A DNA stretch of 14,784 nt, from contig DIAS01000152.1 in the NCBI GenBank assembly GCA_002415855.1, forward strand, positions 1 through 14,784, in the 5' to 3' direction. Origin of the DNA: Bacteroidales bacterium UBA5072. GTDB lineage: Bacteria; Bacteroidota; Bacteroidia; Bacteroidales; UBA10428. Position numbers and translations under genes: made by a program. Each line of letters begins with the position of its first letter. Positions within the stretch are counted from its first letter, which is position 1. The notes below the pieces were generated by a model. It did no database searches and was not told where the DNA came from. It worked only from the letters and a program-made list of their open reading frames with translations. Below, piece after piece: positions 1 through 6,366 of this stretch.

Positions 1-997
1 AGGTTGGTTGTGTGATTGTTCCGACTGTGGGAGCTGACAGCTTTGCCGGCGCTGCATCGACAACCACATTGGCTGAGGCATCCGAAGTGCAGGCATCCAC
101 AACAGCTACGGTAAATGTATAGGTAGCAGCTGCCGGCAGGTCGGCAACGGTATAACTGGTACCGGTGGATGAGTAAGTTGTTCCGCCCGGGGTTCTGGTC
201 AATGTCCAGGTCCCGGTGGAGGGCAGACCGCCCAGCACCACGCTCCCTGTATTTACAGCGCAGGTTGGTTGTGTAATGGACCCGACGGTGGGAGCTGCAG
301 GAGCTGATGGCACTGATTCAATAACCACATTGGCGGAAGCAGCGGAAGTACAGGTTGATGCATTCGTTACGGTAAATGTGTAGGTAGCCCCTGCCGGCAG
401 ATCAGCAACGGTATAGCTGGTCCCTGTGGATGAGTACGTTGTACCGCCAGGGGTTCTTGTCAATGTCCAGGTCCCGGTTGAAGGCAGATCGCCCAGCACT
501 ACGCTCCCGGTATTTACAGCACAGGTTGGTTGTGTTATTGTTACGACCGTAGGAGCGGTTGGTTCGGTGCATGCCACCGTTCCGGCCAGATTCAACCAGG
601 TGGTATCACCAGCAGTGAAGATCATGGATCCTGTTCCAACAACGGTGACATTGATGTCTATGGCTTCGACACCCTCGCTGGCATCCCATATCTTAACCGT
701 GGCCGAATGTCCGGATGTGTATCCGTCTACCACCGTAGTGGATACACGCTGGGATGTAATAATAGGAATAGTATCAGCAGGAATTGTAACAGCCGTGACA
801 CCGACACAATAAACATCGTCATATATGGCAATTTCATCTCCAACAGCAAGGTCAATTCCATTCAGGGTTGCCGATATCACACTGAAGTTCATTTGCTCAA
901 AAGCGTCCCCTGACCAGACCTGTGTGAAGTGCGTCTGGGAATACACAAGGCCAAAGTTGCCCAATAAAATAAGTAACAGAAGCAGCACTTTTTTCAT
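1..997 (-). CDS. Secreted tandem-repeat (Ig-like) surface protein, N-terminal part; probable T9SS cargo
   Basis: A frame opens with ATG at 997 and stays open to the left edge: 332 residues, no stop seen, C-terminus outside the window. Residues 1-20 form a Sec signal peptide (MKK, a leucine-rich core, then VYS before QT). Residues about 22-120 form a domain with VWSG, GDEIAIYD, CVGV, VDGYTSGHSATVKIWDASEGVE. I recognise its style from secreted Bacteroidota proteins, but I know no function for it. From residue 156, 87-residue repeats begin (QPTCAVNTGSVVLG..., APTVG.IT), rich in Thr/Ser/Gly/Pro and probably beta-sandwich folds. Two repeats are complete and a third starts at the edge. Such proteins usually end in a T9SS sorting domain, which cannot be seen here. 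A surface adhesin or matrix role is inference. A DUF5103 Plug gene for T9SS lies about 4 kb away. The nearest ATG is used as start; it follows an AT-rich leader without Shine-Dalgarno. Confidence 0.85.
   Translation of the reverse strand, partial: MKKVLLLLLILLGNFGLVYSQTHFTQVWSGDAFEQMNFSVISATLNGIDLAVGDEIAIYDDVYCVGVTAVTIPADTIPIITSQRVSTTVVDGYTSGHSATVKIWDASEGVEAIDINVTVVGTGSMIFTAGDTTWLNLAGTVACTEPTAPTVVTITQPTCAVNTGSVVLGDLPSTGTWTLTRTPGGTTYSSTGTSYTVADLPAGATYTFTVTNASTCTSAASANVVIESVPSAPAAPTVGSITQPTCAVNTGSVVLGGLPSTGTWTLTRTPGGTTYSSTGTSYTVADLPAAATYTFTVAVVDACTSDASANVVVDAAPAKLSAPTVGTITQPT
11..271 (-). repeat. 87-residue coding repeat, unit 2 (unit 3 begins at 1-10)
   Basis: This second 261-base unit encodes residues 243-329 and is directly joined to unit 1. 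The first ten bases of the window read as the start of a third unit (QPT). The plus-strand string AGGTTGGTTGTGT/AGGTTGGTTGTGTAA-like recurs at 1, 262 and 523, which sets the period at exactly 261 bases. The array therefore continues beyond the left edge. Confidence 0.9.
272..532 (-). repeat. 87-residue coding repeat, unit 1
   Basis: This 261-base unit encodes residues 156-242 of the secreted repeat protein. Its start (QPTCAVNTGSVVLG) and end (APTVGSIT) match the following unit. Units 1 and 2 agree at about 70 of 87 residues. Only two differences fall in the first 55 residues (Asp/Gly and Gly/Ala); the remainder lie in the C-terminal third. Many synonymous changes separate the copies at the DNA level. 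Confidence 0.9.
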
Positions 998-1209
998 GAC
1001 CTTTCGGGTTTTAGGTTATTGTTATGCTTATTGGTACTTATATTTAATGCATATCAATTACTTCAATTTACTTCGCAGAGTCTGTTTACCCAACAACCAA
1101 TGTTCCCAATGCCATGTTGGTTCCCATTTTTTAATTGTAAGCATAGACTTTAACAGTATTGCTGGATTCAGCCCCTGAAAAAAATGAAAGTTGACGTGTT
1201 ATTGTTCAA

Positions 1210-1629
1210 TCAGGTTTCTTTGATCGTATGGCCCAATGATTCCCGTTCATTGGGATAAAAAAACCACAATAGCGCATTAGAAATCAAGTTTACCAAGGCT
1301 GCAGAACCGGCGCCAATTCTGTGGAAGAAATATTTGCTGGGGCCAAGGATTTTCAGGTCCTGAATATCAATGATACTAAAATATACATTGATCTTATTCA
1401 GGATCCTGGCTAGCATCCCTGCCTGTTTATAAGCTGAAAATTTGTATGGTGAATCCTGAAAAGTCATATTTACATTGACAAACCTAAACCGAATGATTGT
1501 ATTATAATTCAATAAAAAACACTTTTTTATATGAAACAACTTGTATATTTGATCTTTAAAGTGATTAAGCGAAGAAATTCCAGTCTCCGGAAATGTACAG
1601 GTTAAAATAGTAAATTGGAACGAGATTGG
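1210..1629 (-). other. Unassigned open frame, possible gene remnant
   Basis: After a TAG at 1630-1632, this frame stays open for 139 codons until TGA at 1210-1212. The first usable start is TTG at 1539 (109 residues), with an ATG further in at 1467. The translation is protein-like in places (FPETGISSLNHF, SAYKQAGMLARILNKIN) and ends with one hydrophobic stretch, RIGAGSAALVNLISNALLWFF. That stretch faintly resembles the first membrane segment of GtrA-type flippases, but the remaining segments are absent. There is no ATG near the 5' end and no neighbour linkage. It could be a decayed gene or chance. I give it no function. Confidence 0.2.
1232..1254. repeat. Perfect 8-bp inverted repeat (hairpin)
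   Basis: CCCAATGA at 1232-1239 and TCATTGGG at 1247-1254 are exact reverse complements around a 7-base loop. No T-tract follows the stem on either strand in the right orientation: the plus strand continues ATAAAAAAA and the minus strand CCATACG. It is therefore not a standard intrinsic terminator. It lies inside the unassigned open frame. Confidence 0.5.
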
Positions 1630-1663
1630 CTAGGAATTATTTCTGTATTTAACAAGACTTAAG

Positions 1664-2254
1664 ATGTCCCCGCTTTTTTTCAACGATCAGTCTGCATTAA
1701 GAACATGGTACGAGCAGCATCACCTGCATGAGACCGAGTTGCTGGTGGGCTATTACAAAGTAAAAACCAACAAGGCTACAATTACCTGGAGTCAGTCGGT
1801 GGATGAGGCTGTCTGCTTTGGCTGGATTGATGGCATTCGCAGATCTATTGACCAGGAAACATACTGCATCAGGTTTACCCCCCGCAGACCGGGCAGCAAC
1901 TGGAGCAAAGTGAATATCGCAAAAGCCGAAAAGCTCATCCGTGAGGGACAAATGTTTCCGGCCGGCATGGAGGCATTTTCCAGAAGAAATGCAGGAGATT
2001 CAAACGGATACAGTTATGAAGCCAATCAATCTTTCTCACTGGATGAGACCTTTCTCAGGCAATTTCGTAAAAATATACCTGCCTGGACATATTACCAGTC
2101 GGAAACACCCTCGTACAGGAAAATAACCACAAGGTGGGTGATGACCGCAAAACAGGAAATCACACGCAATAGCCGGCTCAAGGAACTAATAGGATGCTGT
2201 GAGGCAGGGGAAAGGATCAGTGCCATGAGAAGCAGGAAAAAACAGTATCCCTAA
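1664..2254 (+). CDS. YdeI/OmpD-associated family protein
   Basis: This 196-residue protein belongs to the YdeI/OmpD-associated family (OmdA; sometimes annotated as bacteriocin protection). The family is cytoplasmic and its biochemical role is poorly defined. Recognisable family stretches are ALRTWYEQHH near residue 11, TWSQSVDEAVCFGWIDGIRR at 41-60 and RFTPRRPGSNWSKVN at 70-84. The C-terminal part (about 130-185) is the helical OmdA-like region with FRKNIPAWTYYQ and the basic RKITTRWVMTAKQEITR. No signal peptide or membrane segment is visible. Length is normal for the family. The ATG at 1664 follows an AT-rich leader with no Shine-Dalgarno. The stop overlaps the stop of the convergent GH2 gene. 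Family assignment is firm; any role in stress or bacteriocin tolerance is only by family name. Confidence 0.85.
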   Translation: MSPLFFNDQSALRTWYEQHHLHETELLVGYYKVKTNKATITWSQSVDEAVCFGWIDGIRRSIDQETYCIRFTPRRPGSNWSKVNIAKAEKLIREGQMFPAGMEAFSRRNAGDSNGYSYEANQSFSLDETFLRQFRKNIPAWTYYQSETPSYRKITTRWVMTAKQEITRNSRLKELIGCCEAGERISAMRSRKKQYP

Positions 2255-4713
2255 CGCGTAGATCTGATCTGGATCGTACCCTCTGTCATTCGCTCTCCGG
2301 CTGCCTTAAGGGTGATCATTCCCGTTTTACCGGTAGGTCTGATAATGGCAAGTGCCCTTCCCCGGAACGCAGTGATCACCTTTTTTCCAAAACTATTCAT
2401 ATCATAGGGACAGGCATTCCCGGTACCTATCAACTCCCCGTCACCTGTGAGGACCAGGCTTACTTTTCCGGTAGCATCGTCCACCAGTTGTCCGAATTCA
2501 TCCACTATTTCTATACTTACATAACAAAGGTCGTTGCGGCTGGCCCTGACTGGATTCCTGTCAGCGATAAGCCTTATTGCTGCGGGAGCGCCACTTGTCT
2601 TCAGCACTTTAACGGCTGCATCTTTTCCATTTTCAATGGCTATCGCCTTGAGTTCCCCGGGTTCGTAAGGCACATCAAATGATGCAGTCAGCTTTGTGCT
2701 TTCCGATACCTCTTTCTGTCCTATTATCCTGCCGTTCAGTTCAAGCCTAACCGAATCGGCCCTTGCATATACCGAAACCCGCAGTGGTTTGTCCTCATTG
2801 CCCATCCAGTTCCACGATGGCCACTCATCATACCAGCCCCAGTAGCTTATCTTTTCGGTCTTTCCGGCAGGTACCGGTGCATGCACATTGATCTCGAGCC
2901 TGCTGTTTCCCCAAAGCACATCGCGGTAAATCATTTGCGGCTTCTTGTTCCCGGTGATATCAATATCTCCGCACCAGGCATTGAACCAGGGCCAGGTCAT
3001 GGCAAATGCATCCTGCTGTCCCTCTGTAAAATACTGTGTATGTCCGATCCCCGTTTCACCAAGGTAGTCCATCCCTGTCCATACAAAATCACCGATTACA
3101 TAGGAATGTTTTTCCACCTGCTGCCAATTTCCGAAGGCGTCCATCGGAACGGACTCAGTGCCCATCATGATACGACCGGGGTATTTCTCATGATCCGCTT
3201 CATAACGGAGAAACTGATAATTGTAACCCCCCACGGTAAGCAGCTCAAATGCAGGAGCCGTTGCGTCCCAGGGCTTGCCGGGGATATCCCAGAATTCACA
3301 AATAGCATTTGTAAACGGTCGGGTGGTATCAAATTGCTTTATGAATGAAATAAGCGATTTTGCAATGCGTATTCCGCTGGTATCGGCTCTTTCATTTATC
3401 TCATTCCCGATACTCCAGAAGATAACGCTTGGATGATTGCGATCGCGCAGAATCATGGCCTCCACGTCTTTCTTCCACCACTCCTTAAAAAAGCGGTGGT
3501 AATCCATTGGATTTTTTGGCCGTTCCCACATGTCAAAGGTTTCATCAATCACCAGCATTCCCAGCCGGTCACAGGCATTCAGAAAAGCTTCTGATGGCGG
3601 GTTGTGGCTTGTACGGATAGCATTGAACCCATTGGCCTTCATGATCTCCACACGGCGTTCCTCTGCCCGTTCAAAGGCAGCTGAACCGAGTAATCCGTTA
3701 TCGTGGTGCATGCAGCCTCCTTTCAGCTCCAAAGGTTCACCATTCAATATGAGGCCTTTATCTGCGGAGATCTGAACTGATCTTACCCCAAAGGTCTGCA
3801 GATACCGGTCCGTAATCTTACCATTCACCTCAACTGCAATATTAGCCTGATAAAGATTGGGTGTGGAAACAGACCAGGGCAATGGATGAACTATTGCCAG
3901 CCTTTGTTTGATCATCTTCTTCCCCGAGGCATCAATGGTTATCGTATCACGGACTTCAGCCGAGATCTGATCATCCGGTCCTTTTATGCTGGTGATTATC
4001 TGTGCAAATACTTTTTCTTTGCCATCGTTCTGAACAGTAACCGACAAACCGACGCCGGCCGATTCTTCAGTGATCTCATGGGTTGTTACCTGGATTCCCC
4101 ACACCGCCACATGTACCGGTTGTGTTACAGTGAGGTGAACATTCCTGTATATACCCGATCCGGAGTACCAACGGCTGTTCCGCCCTTTGTTCAGGACTTT
4201 GACGGCAATAACGTTCTCCTCGCCGGGTTGGTTCAGCAGCGCTGTGATATCAAACCAGAAAGGAGTATAACCATAGGCATGACTGCCTGCCTGTTTACCG
4301 TTCACCCATACTTCCGCCTCCATGTATACTCCGTCAAACTTTAAAAGGACAGTCTTGCCGTCATCATCCCGGTCTAGTGTAAAGTGCTTGCGGTACCAGC
4401 CGGTACCACCCAGCACATAGCCTGTGGAAGTGGCTCCGGGGCTGCTTTTGGAAAATGGTCCTACCTGATCTTCGCTGTCACCGCCAGGCAATGCGGCAAT
4501 GCTCCAATCGTGGGGCAGATCAACAACCTGCCAGCCTGCGTCATCGTAGTCAGGCTTTGCAGCGTTAATCACACTATCCTTAATGAATTTCCAGTCATCG
4601 TTAAACAACCTGTCGCGTTCAACCCCACTGAACTGATCAATGGATCCGCAACTCGACAAGAAGAACAAGAATACAGGAGCAATTATGAAACAAGCATGGC
4701 TAAAACTTCTCAT
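2251..4713 (-). CDS. Glycoside hydrolase family 2 lipoprotein (beta-galactosidase-like)
   Basis: This 820-residue protein is probably an exo-acting beta-galactosidase, or related beta-glycosidase, that trims oligosaccharides outside the cytoplasm. The N-terminus is a lipoprotein signal with lipobox LSSC and Cys22 as the lipidated residue. The sugar-binding jelly roll spans about 35-200 (NDDWKF, DLPHDW, WYRKHF, DGVYMEAEVWVNG, SGIYRNV). An Ig-like domain follows at about 205-310, then the TIM barrel at about 312-600 with GGCMHHDNGLLG, RTSHNPPSEAFLNACD and LVIDETFDMW. The acid/base is Glu438 in WSIGNE and the probable nucleophile is Glu520 in MMGTES. A DUF4982-like domain (about 605-665) and a GH2 C5 Ig-like domain (about 705-810) complete it. 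The architecture matches Bacteroidota GH2 enzymes. No SusC/SusD or other glycosidase is adjacent, so the substrate cannot be read from context. The residue after Cys22 is Gly and there is no clear acidic surface-export signal. Confidence 0.93.
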   Translation of the reverse strand: MRSFSHACFIIAPVFLFFLSSCGSIDQFSGVERDRLFNDDWKFIKDSVINAAKPDYDDAGWQVVDLPHDWSIAALPGGDSEDQVGPFSKSSPGATSTGYVLGGTGWYRKHFTLDRDDDGKTVLLKFDGVYMEAEVWVNGKQAGSHAYGYTPFWFDITALLNQPGEENVIAVKVLNKGRNSRWYSGSGIYRNVHLTVTQPVHVAVWGIQVTTHEITEESAGVGLSVTVQNDGKEKVFAQIITSIKGPDDQISAEVRDTITIDASGKKMIKQRLAIVHPLPWSVSTPNLYQANIAVEVNGKITDRYLQTFGVRSVQISADKGLILNGEPLELKGGCMHHDNGLLGSAAFERAEERRVEIMKANGFNAIRTSHNPPSEAFLNACDRLGMLVIDETFDMWERPKNPMDYHRFFKEWWKKDVEAMILRDRNHPSVIFWSIGNEINERADTSGIRIAKSLISFIKQFDTTRPFTNAICEFWDIPGKPWDATAPAFELLTVGGYNYQFLRYEADHEKYPGRIMMGTESVPMDAFGNWQQVEKHSYVIGDFVWTGMDYLGETGIGHTQYFTEGQQDAFAMTWPWFNAWCGDIDITGNKKPQMIYRDVLWGNSRLEINVHAPVPAGKTEKISYWGWYDEWPSWNWMGNEDKPLRVSVYARADSVRLELNGRIIGQKEVSESTKLTASFDVPYEPGELKAIAIENGKDAAVKVLKTSGAPAAIRLIADRNPVRASRNDLCYVSIEIVDEFGQLVDDATGKVSLVLTGDGELIGTGNACPYDMNSFGKKVITAFRGRALAIIRPTGKTGMITLKAAGERMTEGTIQIRSTR

Positions 4714-4812
4714 GGCTTTATAGGTTGGGTTTAATACGGTAATTTACTACATTATTGTCAATGCTCATCCTGCAAAATCATTTTTCCAAGGTCAATCTCG
4801 TGCTTTTCACTG
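4714..4812 (-). other. 99-base gap between the Plug and GH2 genes
   Basis: This short AT-rich spacer separates two minus-strand genes. I see no intrinsic terminator with a T-tract and no good TAnnTTTG promoter element. Whether the GH2 gene is read through from the Plug gene or has its own promoter cannot be settled from the sequence. Confidence 0.35.
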
Positions 4813-6105
4813 TCAGCCTCTTTTCAGAGGCAGGTAACCGATCAGCCGGTCAACTCTTTTTGGCCTGTCATGAAAATAGATAAAAAAGGCATAATCATTA
4901 CTGGTTTCATAATAACTGCCTTCAAACGGAGTTTCGTCAGCAACCCCGGTTTTGGGATCTAAAACAGCATAGCAGTAATCATAAAATCCCTGTTTGAGCA
5001 AAAGGGTGGCTACAAGGTCGTCCCTGAAAGGATCGTAGATCATCTTGTTTGCCTCCTGCAGCGTCCAGTCAGAGAATCCGCCTGTTACAAAGATATCCGC
5101 ATCGGCATAATGAACCGGGGCCTTAAAGCGGAATTGAACATACACGTAATCTGCTTCGGTATGCTTATCATCCGATTTTTCCAGATCAATAAAATATGCC
5201 CCGTTCAGATCAGGTTTGGTAAAATAGGGTTTGCGCGACCGGTCTTCATCAGTTTTAAGGTAAACATGGTAATAAGGCTTTTGAAATTCAATACGCGCAA
5301 CGTTCTCGGTCTGGTATTTCATGCTTTTTAAGTCGAGATTCCTGAACTCGTTACCGCCGTTGAAAACCATTTCCGGCATATCCTTGAATTCAAGTATTCC
5401 TGGTCTGGAAAAGGAAGGTTTCCGGATGGTTAAGCTGTTGTCGTCACGGTTATTCTGTTTTATCACGATGATCAGGTCCTGTAAGGGATCCTGTATCACA
5501 CTTCCGGGGTAGTTAAGTGTTAGATCCAGTTGCTGTCCCGACTCAGCGAACTCGCCCGATAAAGGTTGCATTAGCCGGGCTGATCCCTGTATAATTTTTT
5601 CTGTAACATAAAATCGTCGTGTCAGGATAATGTTCGAAGGATCTTCGTTTTCATAGACGACGATTGCATAATTCCCGCTCAGCAGGGGCATGCAATCCGC
5701 TTCGGGAAATGACAGACGATAATGGATATAGTGGTAGGTTGTATTGAATGAGGATGAAGACTCATGGATGATCCCTTGTCCGAAGCCGGAAAGGTATTCC
5801 TGGGGTGCAAGGTCCGATCGCTGCCAGTAGGCATCACAGTGTACCAGCGTGTAACCAAAATTCCGGTTGGCGCCTGTAAGGTCATCAAAGTGCAACTCCA
5901 GCAATTGTTCCGAACCGGATTCGATCAGGGGAGAGGATAATTCCCAGGTGGCACTCCGCAGCAATACGGTATGGATGTCCGGGGAATAGGTCCTGTTGTA
6001 AAAAGTATCCGGATAAGATTTTTCATCTGCTGTTAAACCAAAAACACTTAGATATGTTAATTGAATAACAATGGAGAGGAGGAAAGATACAGGTGTTTTT
6101 TTCAT
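4813..6105 (-). CDS. Type IX secretion system Plug protein (DUF5103)
   Basis: This 430-residue DUF5103 protein belongs to the family whose Flavobacterium member is the Plug that closes the periplasmic side of the SprA translocon of T9SS. It has a Sec signal peptide (MKK followed by a hydrophobic stretch to about residue 23) and no lipobox Cys, so it should act in the periplasm. The family hallmark lies at about 80-134: NRNFGYTLVHCDAYWQRSDL, then YLSGFG and a YHYIHYRLSFP segment. The C-terminal half carries a second beta-rich domain (FVTGGFSDWTLQEANKM; KQGFYDYCYAVLD) with an E-set/CBM48-like look. The length agrees with family members. The gene is monocistronic or heads a loose unit with the GH2 gene. 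Its presence implies that the genome encodes T9SS, in agreement with the secreted repeat protein at the left edge. The remaining T9SS components are not in this window. Confidence 0.88.
   Translation of the reverse strand: MKKTPVSFLLSIVIQLTYLSVFGLTADEKSYPDTFYNRTYSPDIHTVLLRSATWELSSPLIESGSEQLLELHFDDLTGANRNFGYTLVHCDAYWQRSDLAPQEYLSGFGQGIIHESSSSFNTTYHYIHYRLSFPEADCMPLLSGNYAIVVYENEDPSNIILTRRFYVTEKIIQGSARLMQPLSGEFAESGQQLDLTLNYPGSVIQDPLQDLIIVIKQNNRDDNSLTIRKPSFSRPGILEFKDMPEMVFNGGNEFRNLDLKSMKYQTENVARIEFQKPYYHVYLKTDEDRSRKPYFTKPDLNGAYFIDLEKSDDKHTEADYVYVQFRFKAPVHYADADIFVTGGFSDWTLQEANKMIYDPFRDDLVATLLLKQGFYDYCYAVLDPKTGVADETPFEGSYYETSNDYAFFIYFHDRPKRVDRLIGYLPLKRG
4816..4831 (-). other. GNRA-type hairpin at the end of the Plug gene
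   Basis: Read on the minus strand, GCCTCT-GAAA-AGAGGC forms a 6-base-pair stem capped by a GAAA tetraloop, immediately before the Plug stop codon at 4813-4815. No T-tract follows, so it is not a classic terminator. It might stabilise the mRNA end or be coincidental. Confidence 0.3.
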
Positions 6106-6366
6106 ATCCAGTGGTGTAGTGCTGACGGAGATTTGAACATGCTCTGAAATGGCCGGTTTTTACCTCGTAAAATTATGAATAAAACAGGATTTTAACGTCA
6201 TCTGCCTTAACAATGAAGGGTAACAAGGATGTCTGTTTTTATTACCCTTGCAATTATGTGAATCATATAACGTAGATTCATATTTAAATGAATATTTATT
6301 TTTTTGCCATTGATTCACTTTTTAAAAATATATACTTTTAGCATTTGAAATTTTAAAGCATTACTG
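6106..6366. promoter_or_regulatory. Divergent intergenic region between Plug gene and nqrA, with several inverted repeats
   Basis: This AT-rich 261-base region must carry promoters for the Plug gene (leftward) and the nqr operon (rightward). It holds an 8-bp inverted repeat AAGGGTAA (6216-6223) / TTACCCTT (6242-6249). It also holds a family of GTGAATCA-like half-sites: GTGAATCA at 6258-6265, GATTCA at 6275-6280 and TGATTCAC at 6311-6318. The first and last are exact reverse complements of each other. A leftward TAATTTTA (about 6157-6164) is a weak match to the Bacteroidota -7 box but lacks a good -33 element. No transcription factor can be named. Confidence 0.45.
6308..6340 (+). promoter_or_regulatory. 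Candidate Bacteroidota-type promoter of the nqr operon
   Basis: CATTG at 6308-6312 can serve as the -33 element. TACTTTTA at 6333-6340 matches the TAnnTTTG -7 consensus except for its last base, with a 20-base spacer. Transcription would begin a few bases downstream and give a leader of roughly 20 bases before the nqrA ATG at 6367. The half-site TGATTCAC (6311-6318) overlaps the -33 element. This call rests on consensus matching only. Confidence 0.35.

Larger units (their letters stand above)
998..1663. other. AT-rich 666-base gap without a convincing gene
   Basis: This stretch lies between the divergently transcribed repeat-protein gene and the YdeI-family gene, so it should hold both their promoters. 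I see no clean Bacteroidota promoter (TTTG ... TAnnTTTG) on either strand. It is clearly more AT-rich than its neighbours. It contains a minus-strand frame free of stops from 1629 to 1210 and a perfect 8-base-pair inverted repeat at 1232-1254. A second short minus-strand frame ends near 1072 with a C-terminus-like tail (KKWEPTWHWEHWLLGKQ). I could not assign any of these to a family. Confidence 0.5.

Noticed and set aside
1..532. Direct repeats with regular period, considered as CRISPR or another non-coding array
   Set aside because: The period is 261 bases, the units are in frame and encode a continuous secreted protein; there are no short repeats with unique spacers.
426..913. Plus-strand open frames across the repeat region
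   Set aside because: They are antisense to the clear minus-strand repeat protein with signal peptide, and they show low-complexity translations without domains.
2251..4713. Many plus-strand open frames inside the GH2 gene
   Set aside because: They lie opposite a full-length, domain-complete enzyme and show no family features.
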